Shown here piece after piece: positions 24,401 to 33,120 of a stretch of 64,000 nt of DNA (its first letter is position 1; every line of letters starts with the position of its first letter). The DNA is from Alphaproteobacteria bacterium. GTDB taxonomy: Bacteria > Pseudomonadota > Alphaproteobacteria > Caulobacterales > Maricaulaceae. The notes under the pieces are model-generated. The model did no database searches. It saw nothing but the letters and a program-made list of their open reading frames with translations, and was not told the DNA's origin. The translations under genes and the position numbers were made by a program. The stretch lies in the NCBI GenBank assembly GCA_016124675.1, contig WGNG01000022.1, forward strand, positions 1 through 64,000, read 5' to 3'.

Positions 24401-25078
24401 TCAGAAGCTCTGGCCGGCTTCCATCAGCTCGATCAGCTTCCTCGACCCCAGGCCGCGCAGCATCATGTCGCTGTGAAACGCGATCAGCTCGTCAAGCTCC
24501 AGCTGCCGGCGGCCTGGCTTCTCGCGCGGGAAATCGGGGATCGTCACCGCCAGTATGGTGAGCCCATGGGCGGACGACCAGACGCTGGTGGCCGCCAGAT
24601 CGAGATCGGATGGCCGGAACCAGCCCGCCTCCATGCTCTCCTGGATCATCAGGCGCAGATGTTCGTTGGCAGCGAAGGCGTAGGTGTCCTCGGCCACATC
24701 GCTGTCACCGCTGAAACCGGCGAAGGCCAGGCGGTAATGATCCGGTTGCTCCAGGCCCGTCTCCACATAGGCGCGCAGGCAGCGCGTGCACAGCATGGGC
24801 CCGGACTCGATGGAGGCGCAGACATCCTGCATGCGCTTGAGGAGGCGCTCGAAGAAACCCTCGCGGATTTCCTTGAACAGGGCTTCCTTGGAATTGAAAT
24901 ACTTGTAGAGCGCGGCGGGCGAGTAATCGATGCGCTCGGCGATGCGGCGCATGGACAGGCCCGCCTCGCCCTCTTCAGCGAAAATCTCTTCGGCGGCGAC
25001 AATAATCGCGTCGCGCACACGCCGCCGGCGCCGTTCGGCGGGGCTGAGGTCCTCGTGCGTGACGGAGTCTGCTGGCAT
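24401..25078 (-). CDS. TetR/AcrR-family transcriptional repressor
   Basis: 225-aa regulator. The N-terminal helix-turn-helix (about residues 17-63) reads 'AIIVAAEEIFAEEGEAGLSMRRIAERIDYSPAALYKYFNSKEALFKEI', a clear TetR domain; the C-terminal part is a ligand pocket of the TetR_C type. It lies directly upstream of the RND operon on the same strand with a 92-bp gap containing the tandem repeats, and most likely represses that operon and perhaps itself. An AT-rich segment (25101-25120) ahead of its start contains TATATA/TATAAT sequences usable by both divergent genes. Confidence 0.92.
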   Translation of the reverse strand: MPADSVTHEDLSPAERRRRRVRDAIIVAAEEIFAEEGEAGLSMRRIAERIDYSPAALYKYFNSKEALFKEIREGFFERLLKRMQDVCASIESGPMLCTRCLRAYVETGLEQPDHYRLAFAGFSGDSDVAEDTYAFAANEHLRLMIQESMEAGWFRPSDLDLAATSVWSSAHGLTILAVTIPDFPREKPGRRQLELDELIAFHSDMMLRGLGSRKLIELMEAGQSF

Positions 25079-25205
25079 GGTCCATCCTCTGAGTGCGCAA
25101 ACTATATATGGATATAATCCTCAAGCATGATCATGAACCGGGCCATTGCGCAAGTTCGCCCTCACCCGCCACACTGGCCTGCCCGTACCCCAAGCCGGAA
25201 AGCCG

Positions 25206-25838
25206 ATGCCCATGACACGCCTTCTCCCGCCGCCCGCACCGGGCGCTGACGCCGCCCTGCCCGCCGCGACGCCCAGCGCGCAGACGCTGACGCTGCTGGC
25301 CCAGCGCCGGTCCACAACGGCGCGCCTGATGACGGGTCCGGGACCGGACGCGCAGCAGCGCGACGCGCTGCTGCGCCTGGCGGCGCGCACGCCGGACCAT
25401 GGCAAGCTGTTTCCCTGGCGCTTCATCACATTCGAGGGCGAGGCGCGCGCCCGCTTCGGCGATATCCTGGAGGCGCGCCTGCGCGATCTGGAGCCGGAAG
25501 CGCCGCCCGAGCGCTTCGAGCTGGAGCGCAATCGCTTCACCCGCGCGCCGCTGGTGATCGCGGTGATTTCCGACGTCACCGAGAATCACAAGATTCCTGA
25601 ATGGGAGCAGATCCTGTCGGCCGGCGCGGTGTGCCAGACCCTGCTGGTCGCCGCCAGCGCCATGGGCTTCGCGGCGCAATGGCTGACCGAGTGGTATGCC
25701 TATGACCGCATCGCCCGCGCCGCGCTGGGCCTGGCCAGTGGCGAGCGGGTGGCGGGATTCATCTATATCGGCACGGCGGCCGAAAACCCCGCCGAGCGCC
25801 CCCGCAAACCCCCGCGCGTCAGCGCCTGGGGCGGGTAA
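25206..25838 (+). CDS. Nitroreductase family protein
   Basis: 210-aa FMN-dependent oxidoreductase. 'LLAQRRSTTARLMTGPGPDA' and 'LLRLAARTPDHGKLFPWRFI' form the FMN-binding N part; 'AGAVCQTLLVAASAMGFAAQWLTEWYAYD' and 'LASGERVAGFIYIGTAAENPAERPRKP' close the site. It resembles the YdjA-type short nitroreductases. ATG 25206 is used (GGAAAG 4 nt before it); ATG 25212 is nearly equal. It is divergent from tetR with a 127-bp AT-rich spacer, so it might belong to the same drug-response circuit, though no operator repeat was seen here. Confidence 0.88.
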   Translation: MPMTRLLPPPAPGADAALPAATPSAQTLTLLAQRRSTTARLMTGPGPDAQQRDALLRLAARTPDHGKLFPWRFITFEGEARARFGDILEARLRDLEPEAPPERFELERNRFTRAPLVIAVISDVTENHKIPEWEQILSAGAVCQTLLVAASAMGFAAQWLTEWYAYDRIARAALGLASGERVAGFIYIGTAAENPAERPRKPPRVSAWGG

Positions 25839-25963
25839 CCCCACCCGAACAGTCCGGAAGCGCTTGCGCTGGTGCGCGATTTAAATGATATACCATTTGG
25901 ATCGAGCAGGGTGATCACGCCGCCGCGCCGGCGCCCCTGCCCTCACGGGACGGGGAGGCGTCG

Positions 25964-26656
25964 ATGTTGGAATTCTGGACCCAGTACGAGCTGGAGATCC
26001 TGCGCTGGCTGCACATTCTGGCCATGGTGTACTGGCTGGGCGGGGAGTGGGGCGTGTTCCAGACCAGCTACAAGGTGGTCAATCCGCGCCTGTCCTTTGA
26101 CGAGCGCATGCGCCACATGGACACCGCCTACCGCATCGACATCCTGGCGCGCACCGGCATCATCACCCTGCTGCCGCTGGGCCTGCACATGGGCTATCTG
26201 TGGAATGTCCAGCCGCTGGGCGGCGGATGGCTGATCGCCATGTGGATCGTCTGGGCGGTGTGGATGGGCGTCACCTACGGCGCGTTCTTCACGCGCGGCA
26301 AGCCGATCTGGAAAACGCTCAACTTCATCGAGGACTGCACGCGCTATGTGCTGATCCCCGCCCTGATCATCTCCGCCATCACCTCCTTCATGGGGATGGG
26401 CCCGTTCGAGGCCGGCGCGGGCCAGGGCTGGTACGCCGCCAAGGTGCTGACCTATGGCCTGGCGCTGATCATCGGCGTGATCCTGCGCTGGGTGATGCAT
26501 GAATGGCAGGACAAGTTCCGCATCCTGGCCGCCGGCCCCGACGCCGCCGTGGAGGCCAAGCTGAACCGCTCCATCTCGATCGGGCGGGGCGTCGCCTATG
26601 TCTACTGGGTGCTGATCGCGATGACCTGCTTCTTCGCGGCGGTGAAGCCGTTCTGA
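25964..26656 (+). CDS. Integral membrane protein of unknown function (six helices)
   Basis: 230 aa with about six hydrophobic helices (near residues 12-32, 62-80, 88-110, 128-146, 156-176 and 206-228). 'LRWLHILAMVYWLGGEWGVFQTSY' at the start, with a His in the first helix, and a later 'GLHMGYLW' resemble the CopD/urate-oxidase-N-terminal (PuuD) and DUF2269 class of heme-binding-like membrane proteins. I do not assign a function. GGGGAGG lies upstream of ATG 25964. A small inverted repeat AAATG/CATTT (25883-25898) lies in the promoter region. A terminator at 26686-26721 ends it. Confidence 0.75.
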   Translation: MLEFWTQYELEILRWLHILAMVYWLGGEWGVFQTSYKVVNPRLSFDERMRHMDTAYRIDILARTGIITLLPLGLHMGYLWNVQPLGGGWLIAMWIVWAVWMGVTYGAFFTRGKPIWKTLNFIEDCTRYVLIPALIISAITSFMGMGPFEAGAGQGWYAAKVLTYGLALIIGVILRWVMHEWQDKFRILAAGPDAAVEAKLNRSISIGRGVAYVYWVLIAMTCFFAAVKPF

Positions 26657-26685
26657 TCTGAATGCTCCGAGCGATCACCGGACAG

Positions 26686-26721
26686 AAAAAGGCCGGGCGG
26701 ATTGTCTCTGCCCGGCCTTTT
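26686..26721. terminator. Bidirectional terminator between convergent genes
   Basis: AAAAGGCCGGGC (26687-26698) pairs perfectly with GCCCGGCCTTTT (26710-26721) across an 11-nt loop. A and T runs flank the stem, so it can end both the membrane protein gene (+) and the M28 peptidase gene (-). Confidence 0.9.
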
Positions 26722-26740
26722 CGTGCGCGCAAGCTTGCGC

Positions 26741-28498
26741 CTACTCCATCATCGCGTCGCGAAGGGCGCGGAACTCGTTGCCCTCATACCAGTTGGGCCA
26801 GTCTTCGGACTGCGCCAGGCGGCGCGACAGGCCGTAGAACAGCTCGCCGTCCTGGACGAAACCGGACAGGTCCCAGCTGTCATCATACTCGTCGGACGGC
26901 TGGTGATAGTGCAGCGTGCGGTAGGCCTGCGCGATGGCGGCGCCATGGGCCTCGCCATGCTCGACATGGACGGTGCCGCCCTTGGCATAGAGCATGGGCA
27001 CGCCGCGCCGGCCGAGCGAGATATGGTCGGAGCGGTAGAAATAGCCCGCCTCCGGCGTGGGATCGGGGCTGAGATAGCGGCCCTGGGCCTGCGCATCCTC
27101 GCGCAGCATGTCCTCCAGCTGCGAGGCCCCATAGCCGATCACCACCACATTCTCGGTCTCGCCCACGGGCTGGATGGCGTCGAAGTTGAAGCCGCCTACG
27201 GTCTGATTGAGCGGCACGAGCGGGTTCTGCGCGTAATAGGCCGAGCCCAGCAGGCCCTGTTCTTCGGCGGTGACCGCCACGAAGATCAGCGAGCGGGCGG
27301 GCGGCTCCTCCGCCGCGAAGGCTTCAGCCAGCTCCAGGATGAAGGCGGTCCCGGTCGCGTTGTCGACGGCGCCGTTATAGATATTGTCCTCGCTGGCGAA
27401 GTTGAGCCGTTCGCCCAGATGGTCCCAGTGGGCCATGAACAGGACGTGCTCGTCCGGCCGCTCCGATCCGCGCACCATGCCGGCAACATTGCGTGAGCTG
27501 AGCTCACGCAGGCCGTTATGGAGCGTGGCGGTCATCTGCGCGCCTTGCAGCGGCACGGGCGTGAAGCCCGGCTCGGCGGCGGCTTCGGCCATTTCGGCGA
27601 AGTTCAGCCCGGCCGCTTCAAACAATTGCTCGGCGATTTCCAGCTGGATCCAGCCTTCCACGTCGACAAACGGCTCGTCAGCGGCAGAGGCGAGGATGAA
27701 TTGCGGGCCGGACCAGGAATTGCGCACGGTCGCCCAGCCATAGCTGGCCGGCTCGGTCTGGTGGACGATGATCGCGCCCGCAGCGCCCTGGCGGGCGGCT
27801 TCTTCATACTTGTAGGTCCAGCGCCCGTAATAGGTCATGGCCGAACCGTTGAACAAACCGCTGCCGGGCCGGGCATAGCCGGGATCATTGACCAGGATCA
27901 CCACCGTCTTGCCGGTGACGTCGAGGCCGTCATAGTCGTTCCAGCCAAATTCCGGCGCCACGACGCCATAGCCGACAAACACGAGGTCGGACGGCTCGAT
28001 CGCGACCGACTCCACCGGCTGCTGGGTCCAGAACACCACGTCCTGACCCATGCGCAGGCCCATGGGCTCGCCATTCACGCTGATCTCCAGATCGGAGCGC
28101 GCCTCGTCGAGGGTGGACTCAATCAGCGGCACGTTCTGGAACCAGCCGCCATCCTCGCCTGCGGGCTCCAGCCCGGCGCGGCGCATCTCCTCGGCGATCC
28201 AGTCGGCCGCCGTCTCGCCCACCTCATGACCCGGCGCGCGGCCCATGAACCGGTCATCGGCGAGCGTCGAGATCCGGTAGGCGAAATCGGCCTCGGTGAT
28301 CGCGGGGCTGGTGTCCTGATGGTAGGGCCAGTCGCCGCCCGCGGCGGCGGTCTGTCCCGCCTCGGGGGCGGGTGCATCCGATTGGGCGGCCTCCGGCGCG
28401 GCGGCTTCGGTTGCATCTGCCGGCGGCTGCCCCGCCGGTTGCCCACACGCCGCCAGCGCCATCAGCGCCGCCCCCGCCAGTCCCGCAAAACGTAACAT
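26741..28498 (-). CDS. M28-family zinc aminopeptidase lipoprotein with PA domain
   Basis: 585-aa exported peptidase. The lipobox LAAC puts the lipid-modified Cys at residue 18, followed by an Ala/Pro/Glu-rich linker (about 20-55). A protease-associated domain (about 140-290, 'FVGYGVVAPEFGWNDYDGLDVTGKTVVILVNDPG', 'AARQGAAGAIIVHQ') is inserted before the M28 core. Zinc and catalytic motifs: 'FMAHWDHLG', 'GAVDNATGTAFILELA', 'VAVTAEEQGLLGS', 'HYHQPSDEYD'. It should trim peptides in the periplasm or at the outer membrane. It is divergent from the symporter gene. Confidence 0.92.
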   Translation of the reverse strand: MLRFAGLAGAALMALAACGQPAGQPPADATEAAAPEAAQSDAPAPEAGQTAAAGGDWPYHQDTSPAITEADFAYRISTLADDRFMGRAPGHEVGETAADWIAEEMRRAGLEPAGEDGGWFQNVPLIESTLDEARSDLEISVNGEPMGLRMGQDVVFWTQQPVESVAIEPSDLVFVGYGVVAPEFGWNDYDGLDVTGKTVVILVNDPGYARPGSGLFNGSAMTYYGRWTYKYEEAARQGAAGAIIVHQTEPASYGWATVRNSWSGPQFILASAADEPFVDVEGWIQLEIAEQLFEAAGLNFAEMAEAAAEPGFTPVPLQGAQMTATLHNGLRELSSRNVAGMVRGSERPDEHVLFMAHWDHLGERLNFASEDNIYNGAVDNATGTAFILELAEAFAAEEPPARSLIFVAVTAEEQGLLGSAYYAQNPLVPLNQTVGGFNFDAIQPVGETENVVVIGYGASQLEDMLREDAQAQGRYLSPDPTPEAGYFYRSDHISLGRRGVPMLYAKGGTVHVEHGEAHGAAIAQAYRTLHYHQPSDEYDDSWDLSGFVQDGELFYGLSRRLAQSEDWPNWYEGNEFRALRDAMME

Positions 28499-28687
28499 TA
28501 TAACGCCCCTTCAATGGTTTAGCTTCCACGCCATGGTGGGGTCATCCGCGCCGGCGCGCAAGCTTCGGTCCGCCGCCCCCTCGACAAGGCCGGTCTCGCC
28601 CGGTCATGGTGTGCGGTGAACCGCGTTCACCGCCCGCCGCCAGACGCGGGCCGGACACGGGCAGAAGACGGCCGGGAGGAGATCACC

Positions 28688-29623
28688 ATGGACGCCGCTG
28701 CGCTGGACGCTGCGCGCATCGAGCTGGCCCCGGGCGGGGACTGGATCCTGCCTTTGATCCTGGCGGTGATCATGTTTTCCGTGGCGCTGAGCCTGAGGCC
28801 GCGCGATTTCCTGTTCCTCATGGCCGAGCCCGGCAAATTCGCCGGCGCGGCGGCGGCGCAGATCGTCGCCCTGCCCGCAATGACGCTGGGGCTGATCTAT
28901 CTGATCAATCCCGTCCCCTCCATCGCGCTGGGCATGATCGTGGTGGCGTGCTGCCCCGGCGGCAATGTGTCGAACTTCTTCACCCAGCTGGGGCGCGGCG
29001 ACACGGCCCTGTCGGTGGCGCTGACCGGCACGTCGAGCCTGGCCGCCGCCCTGCTCACCCCCGTCTCCATCCTGTTCTGGACCAGTCTTTACGCCCCGAC
29101 CGCCATCCTCGTGGACGAAATCGCGGTGAGCCCATGGGCCTTCGTGATCCAGACCACGCTCATCCTGGCGATCCCGCTGGCGCTGGGCATGGCGTTCGCG
29201 TTCCGGTATCCGGCGATGGCGGCGCGCATCCGCCCGGCTTTGATGATCGCGGCGCTTGCGGGCATTCTGGCGATGGTGTTCGGCGGGCTGGCGGCCAACT
29301 GGGCGCTGCTGACCGCGACGGCGGGCGCGGTGCTGGCGATCGTCATCGCGCACAATGGCCTCGCCTTCGCGACCGGCGCAGCGGCGGGGCGGCTTTTGCG
29401 CTATAATGCGCCGCGCCGGCGCGCGCTGACCTTTGAGGTTGGCATCCAGAATGCGGGGCTCGGCCTGGTGATCCTGCTCTCGCAGTTCGACGGGCTGGGC
29501 GGCGCGGCGGCGGTGGTCGGCGTATGGTCGATCTGGCATTTGTTCGCGGGGCTGGGCCTGGCGGGCGCCTTGCGCCTCTACGATGCGCGCTGGCCCACGG
29601 CGGAAGCGGAGCCTGCGGAATGA
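28688..29623 (+). CDS. Bile acid:sodium symporter family transporter
   Basis: 311-aa inner-membrane protein of the BASS/SBF family, with nine to ten hydrophobic helices from residue 15 onward. 'CCPGGNVSNFFTQLGRGDTALSVALTGTSSLAA' and 'TFEVGIQNAGLGLVIL' are the two broken-helix, sodium-binding signatures. Bacterial members carry organic acids or sterol-like solutes; the substrate is not inferable. ATG 28688 has GGGAGGAG 6 nt upstream, far better than a GTG at 28616. Followed by a repeat-rich spacer before the amidohydrolase gene. Confidence 0.9.
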   Translation: MDAAALDAARIELAPGGDWILPLILAVIMFSVALSLRPRDFLFLMAEPGKFAGAAAAQIVALPAMTLGLIYLINPVPSIALGMIVVACCPGGNVSNFFTQLGRGDTALSVALTGTSSLAAALLTPVSILFWTSLYAPTAILVDEIAVSPWAFVIQTTLILAIPLALGMAFAFRYPAMAARIRPALMIAALAGILAMVFGGLAANWALLTATAGAVLAIVIAHNGLAFATGAAAGRLLRYNAPRRRALTFEVGIQNAGLGLVILLSQFDGLGGAAAVVGVWSIWHLFAGLGLAGALRLYDARWPTAEAEPAE

Positions 29624-29900
29624 GGAAGGCGCTGACATCTTTGTCTTTTCCCGCTTGCGGGAGTGAGCAATCGCATATGGGCCGCAAGCTCCGGGCTCGG
29701 CTGAAGACGGCGCGGGCCGCTCTCCCTCCCCCACCGGGGGAGGGCCGGGGTGGGGGGCATGCAGCTTCAGCCAAAGGCCCGTCACCCGTCACCGCCTCAC
29801 ACCCCACCCCAACCCTCCCCTCAAGGGGAGGGAGGAAACGTGCTTGCCCCAAAAGCGATAGCCTTGGTTTGCGGGAGCAGGATAAGGATTGGAGCACCCC
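29624..29900. repeat. Intergenic spacer with dispersed repeat, copy C1 (about 29721-29831)
   Basis: The 277-bp spacer holds back-to-back G/C-rich hairpins: CTCCCCC/GGGGGAG near 29726-29742 and CCTCCCC/GGGGAGG near 29814-29832. Between them lies a roughly 70-bp segment (29759-29811) that recurs in inverted orientation at about 44525-44585 ('CAGCCAAAGGCCCGTCACCC', 'GTCACCGCCTCACACCCC' on the plus strand here). It has no coding frame and is a member of a short dispersed repeat family. Confidence 0.7.
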
Positions 29901-31682
29901 ATGACCCATGATCTGAAAATCACTGGCGGCCTGATCCATGACGGCTCGGGGTCGGCCCCCTTCAAAGCGGACATTGCCATCGCAAACGGCCGCATCGTGG
30001 CGGTGGGCGAGGCGCCCGGCCCCGCGCGCGAGACGATCGACGCGGCGGGCTGCATCGTCACGCCGGGCTTTATTGATGCGCACACCCATTATGACGGGCA
30101 GGCGACCTGGGATGACCGGCTGGAGCCCTCCATCCGCCATGGCGTGACCACGGCGGTGATGGGCAATTGCGGGGTCGGCTTCGCGCCGGTGCGCGCCAGC
30201 GATCATGACCGGCTGATCCGGCTGATGGAGGGGGTGGAGGATATTCCCGGCACGGCGCTCGCTGAAGGACTGCCCTGGAACTGGGAGAGCTTTCCCGACT
30301 ATATGGACGCGCTGGACGCGACGCCGCGCACCATGGACATCGCCGCCATGGTCGGCCACGACCCGCTGCGCGTCTATGTCATGAACGAACGCGCCAGCTT
30401 CGACGCCCAGGCCAGCGCGGACGAGATTGCCCGCATGCGCGATCTGGTGGGCGAGGCGCTGGATGCCGGCGCCATCGGCTTTTCCACCGGGCGGTCAGAC
30501 CTGCACCGCACCGCCGACGGCGAATGGACCCCGGCCTCGGAAGCCACGGCCAGGGAGCTCGCCGGCATCGCCAGCGCCTTCAGGGGCCGCGATCACGGCG
30601 TCATCCAGGCGGTGTCGGATTTCGATCTGCAGCGTGATCCGGACAGCTTCCCCGCCGAATGGTCGGTGATCGAGGCCTATGTGAAGGCGGCGGGCGGGCG
30701 GCCCTTCTCCATCTCGGTGATGCAGCGCGATTTCGCCCCGGACCAGTGGCGCCAGATCCTCAAAGGCCTCGAAGCCCTCGACGCGGAAGGCTACCGCGTG
30801 CGCGCCCAGGTCGCGCCGCGCGCCATCGGCGTGTTTCTGGGGCTGCAATGCACCTTCCACCCCTTCATGGGCTATCCCGCCTACAAGGCCATCGCCCATC
30901 TGCCGCTGGACGCGCGGGTTCGCGAAATGGCGAGGCCTGAGTTCAAGGCGCAGCTCCTCTCCGAAAAATCCGACACGCTCGCCGGCCCCGGCTCATCCGT
31001 CCCGCCCATTGCCGACATGCTGATCGAGCACATGGAGTTCGTCGCCTCCAAGCTGTTCACCCTGACCGATGATCCCGATTACGAGCAGCCTCTCGACCGC
31101 TCCATCGGGGCGCGGGCGCAGGCACGCGGGGTCAGCGTTTGGGAGGCGCTCTATGACACGGTGATCGCGCGCGAGGGGCGCGAGCTGATCTACATGCCGA
31201 TCTATAACTATACCGAAGGCGATTACGCCAATGTCCACGCCATGCTGACCCATCGCCTGGCCATTCCCGGCCTGTCCGATGGCGGCGCCCATGTGGGCAC
31301 GGTGTGTGATGCGAGCTTTCCCACCTACCTCCTGAGCTATTGGACGCGCGACCGCACCCGGGGACCCCGGATCGAAATGGCGCGCGCGGTGCAGATGCTC
31401 ACCGGCGATGTGGCCGATTATCTGGGCCTGGCCGACCGGGGCCGGATCAGGCCGGGCCTGAAAGCCGACCTCAACATCATCGACCCGAACCGCTTGCGCG
31501 TGCACGCGCCCTATCTGGTCCAGGACCTGCCCGCCGGCGGCCAGCGCCTGCTGCAGAAGGCCGAAGGCTATCGCGCGACGATCGTGTCGGGGCAGGTGGT
31601 GGTGCGCGAGGACGAGGTGACGGACGCGCGGCCGGGGCGGCTGGTGCGGTCGGGGCAGGTGATGGCGCTGGCGGCGGAGTAG
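29901..31682 (+). CDS. Amidohydrolase, D-aminoacylase (N-acyl-D-amino-acid deacylase) family
   Basis: 593-aa metal-dependent hydrolase. 'VTPGFIDAHTHYDGQATWDD' is the H-x-H metal site, followed by 'GVTTAVMGNCGVGFAPV', typical of the D-aminoacylase branch. Later conserved blocks include 'AIGFSTGRSD', 'YNYTEGDYANVHAMLTHRLA', 'GLSDGGAHVGTVCDASFPTYLLSYW' and the C-terminal 'GRIRPGLKADLNIIDP' that rebuilds the small beta domain. It may remove acyl groups from D-amino acids or act on a related amide. ATG 29901 has AAGGATTGGAG upstream. A palindromic repeat element lies 14 bp after the stop. Confidence 0.88.
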   Translation: MTHDLKITGGLIHDGSGSAPFKADIAIANGRIVAVGEAPGPARETIDAAGCIVTPGFIDAHTHYDGQATWDDRLEPSIRHGVTTAVMGNCGVGFAPVRASDHDRLIRLMEGVEDIPGTALAEGLPWNWESFPDYMDALDATPRTMDIAAMVGHDPLRVYVMNERASFDAQASADEIARMRDLVGEALDAGAIGFSTGRSDLHRTADGEWTPASEATARELAGIASAFRGRDHGVIQAVSDFDLQRDPDSFPAEWSVIEAYVKAAGGRPFSISVMQRDFAPDQWRQILKGLEALDAEGYRVRAQVAPRAIGVFLGLQCTFHPFMGYPAYKAIAHLPLDARVREMARPEFKAQLLSEKSDTLAGPGSSVPPIADMLIEHMEFVASKLFTLTDDPDYEQPLDRSIGARAQARGVSVWEALYDTVIAREGRELIYMPIYNYTEGDYANVHAMLTHRLAIPGLSDGGAHVGTVCDASFPTYLLSYWTRDRTRGPRIEMARAVQMLTGDVADYLGLADRGRIRPGLKADLNIIDPNRLRVHAPYLVQDLPAGGQRLLQKAEGYRATIVSGQVVVREDEVTDARPGRLVRSGQVMALAAE

Positions 31683-31696
31683 GTCAGCGCCTCCAC

Positions 31697-31847
31697 CCCT
31701 CACCTTACCTCTCCCCTTCATGAGGGGAGAGGAGGCTTTGACGCTGTGTGGGTCTCAGGAAAGCCAAGCGCCTGGCCCCACCGATATAATGCGCAGCGTG
31801 GAGGCCCCCTCTCCCCCATGATAATGGGGGAGAGGTAAGGTGAGGGG
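31697..31847. repeat. 151-bp palindromic repeat element, copy A (MITE-like)
   Basis: Bounded by perfect 21-bp inverted terminal repeats (31697-31717, beginning CCCCTCACCTTACCTC, and 31827-31847). Each end also forms its own hairpin: CCTCTCCCC/GGGGAGAGG and CTCTCCCCCAT/ATGGGGGAGAG. The interior shares 'AGGCTTTGACGCTG' and 'GCGCCTGGCCC' with copy B at 35970-36119, while the rest differs. No coding frame. It lies between convergent genes, so it could also end transcription in both directions. Confidence 0.85.
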
Positions 31848-31889
31848 GCGAGGCGAAGCCGGCCATTCGAGAGCGCCCGAGGTGCGGTT

Positions 31890-31937
31890 CCCCCCTCCGT
31901 CCGCTTCGCGGACACCTCCCCCGCAAGCGGGGGAGGA
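31890..31937. repeat. Pair of GC-rich intergenic hairpins
   Basis: GTCCGC-TTC-GCGGAC (31899-31913) and CCTCCCCCGC-AA-GCGGGGGAGG (31915-31936) stand side by side between copy A of the palindromic element and the end of the convergent msrC gene. The second hairpin resembles the CCCCCGAAGCGGGGG hairpin near 44271-44285, so it probably belongs to another short dispersed repeat. Confidence 0.6.
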
Positions 31938-31948
31938 TAAACCTGCCA

Positions 31949-32446
31949 CTACCCCAACAACGCCCCGCAAATCGCTTCCAGCCCGGCGCGGTCCGTCTCG
32001 TCAAACGCGTCAGGCTCTGTCGAATCCACATCCAGCACCGCGGCCAGCGAACCGTCGGGCGCAAACACCGGCACGACGATTTCGGAGCGGGAGCGGCTGT
32101 CGCAGGCGATATGGCCGGGGAAGGCGTGCACATCGGGGACGATCAGCGTCTCGCCCGACGCTGCCACCGCCCCGCACACGCCCTTGCCGAAGGGGATGCG
32201 CAGGCAGCCCAGCGTGCCCTGATAGGGGCCGACCACCAGCTCACCGGGTTTTAGAGGATCGACCACATAGAAGCCGGTCCAGAAAAAGCGCGGCGCAAAC
32301 GCGTGCGCCAGGAGACAGGCCGCCGTGGCGTAGCGCGCGGTGGCGCTGGTTTCGCCGGCGACGACGGACGCGATTTCGCGGGCGAGGCGCTGATAGGCTT
32401 CGCTGCGGGTTTCGCCCTCGGGCGCGGTGCTCATGGCTTCGGCCAT
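31949..32446 (-). CDS. msrC: Free methionine-(R)-sulfoxide reductase (GAF domain)
   Basis: 165-aa single GAF-domain enzyme that reduces free L-methionine-(R)-sulfoxide, using three cysteines. 'GPYQGTLGCLRIPFGKGVCGAVAASGETLIVPDVHAFPGHIACDSRSRSEIVVPVF' matches fRMsr closely, with Cys81, Cys91 and Cys115 in the positions of the E. coli catalytic and resolving cysteines. ATG 32446 has AGGAGA 6 nt upstream; ATG 32434 (MSTAPEG) is the alternative. It is divergent from the YHS-domain gene across 183 bp. Confidence 0.92.
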   Translation of the reverse strand: MAEAMSTAPEGETRSEAYQRLAREIASVVAGETSATARYATAACLLAHAFAPRFFWTGFYVVDPLKPGELVVGPYQGTLGCLRIPFGKGVCGAVAASGETLIVPDVHAFPGHIACDSRSRSEIVVPVFAPDGSLAAVLDVDSTEPDAFDETDRAGLEAICGALLG

Positions 32447-32629
32447 TGAATGTCTCCTGGTGTGCCGCAGCGCACTAGATAGGCGGATGCGCGCCCGTGC
32501 GCAGCCCCCCGGGTGATCACGAACCGCATCACACAAACGTGGCCGGCGCGCGCCCGAGCGTGACGATGTCTTTGCACGGCGCCGCGCTATAGCTGGCGGC
32601 GTCAAGCAGGCGGAGCGCCTGCGCTTACC

Positions 32630-33118
32630 ATGAGCAAGGCCAGACCCATGACGCCGAAACTTCTCTTGATGTGCATCAGCCTCGTTTGGTCGGGTCTGGC
32701 GCTCGCGCCCTCGGCGCACGCCGAAGACCCGCCCGCCATGCCGATCTATACAGGCCTGTTCGCCAATCTGGGCGCGGGCGGATATGACGTCGTCGCCTAT
32801 CACACGCAAGGCGAGGCGGTGCGCGGCGTGCGCGCCTTCACCACACGCTGGCAAGGCGCGGACTGGCGCTTTTCCAGCCAGGCCCATCTCGACCTGTTCC
32901 TGGCCGATCCGCCGGCCTATGCGCCGCAATATGGCGGCCATTGCGCCTGGGCGATGGCGCAAGGCTATGGCGCCAAGGGCGATCCTCAAATCTGGCAGAT
33001 CGTGGACGGGCGGCTGTATCTCAATTTCGACCGGGCCATCCATGCGCGCTGGCAGGCCGACATAACCGGCCATATCGCCCGCGCCGACGCCAACTATCCA
33101 CAAGTTCTGGAGCGCTGA
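32630..33118 (+). CDS. Exported YHS-domain protein
   Basis: 162 aa with a signal peptide (cleavage after SAHA, about residue 31) and a YHS-like domain: 'GGYDVVAYHTQGEAVRG', 'FTTRWQGADWRFSSQAHLDLFLADPPAYAPQYGGHCAWAMAQGYGA', 'DGRLYLNFDRAIHARWQADI'. YHS domains are often metal-associated; the Cys in 'GGHCAWA' and nearby His could bind a metal. Two ATGs (32630 and 32648) both give a workable signal peptide. It is 2 bp ahead of a small membrane protein gene and probably forms a two-gene operon with it. Confidence 0.82.
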   Translation: MSKARPMTPKLLLMCISLVWSGLALAPSAHAEDPPAMPIYTGLFANLGAGGYDVVAYHTQGEAVRGVRAFTTRWQGADWRFSSQAHLDLFLADPPAYAPQYGGHCAWAMAQGYGAKGDPQIWQIVDGRLYLNFDRAIHARWQADITGHIARADANYPQVLER

Positions 33119-33120
33119 TC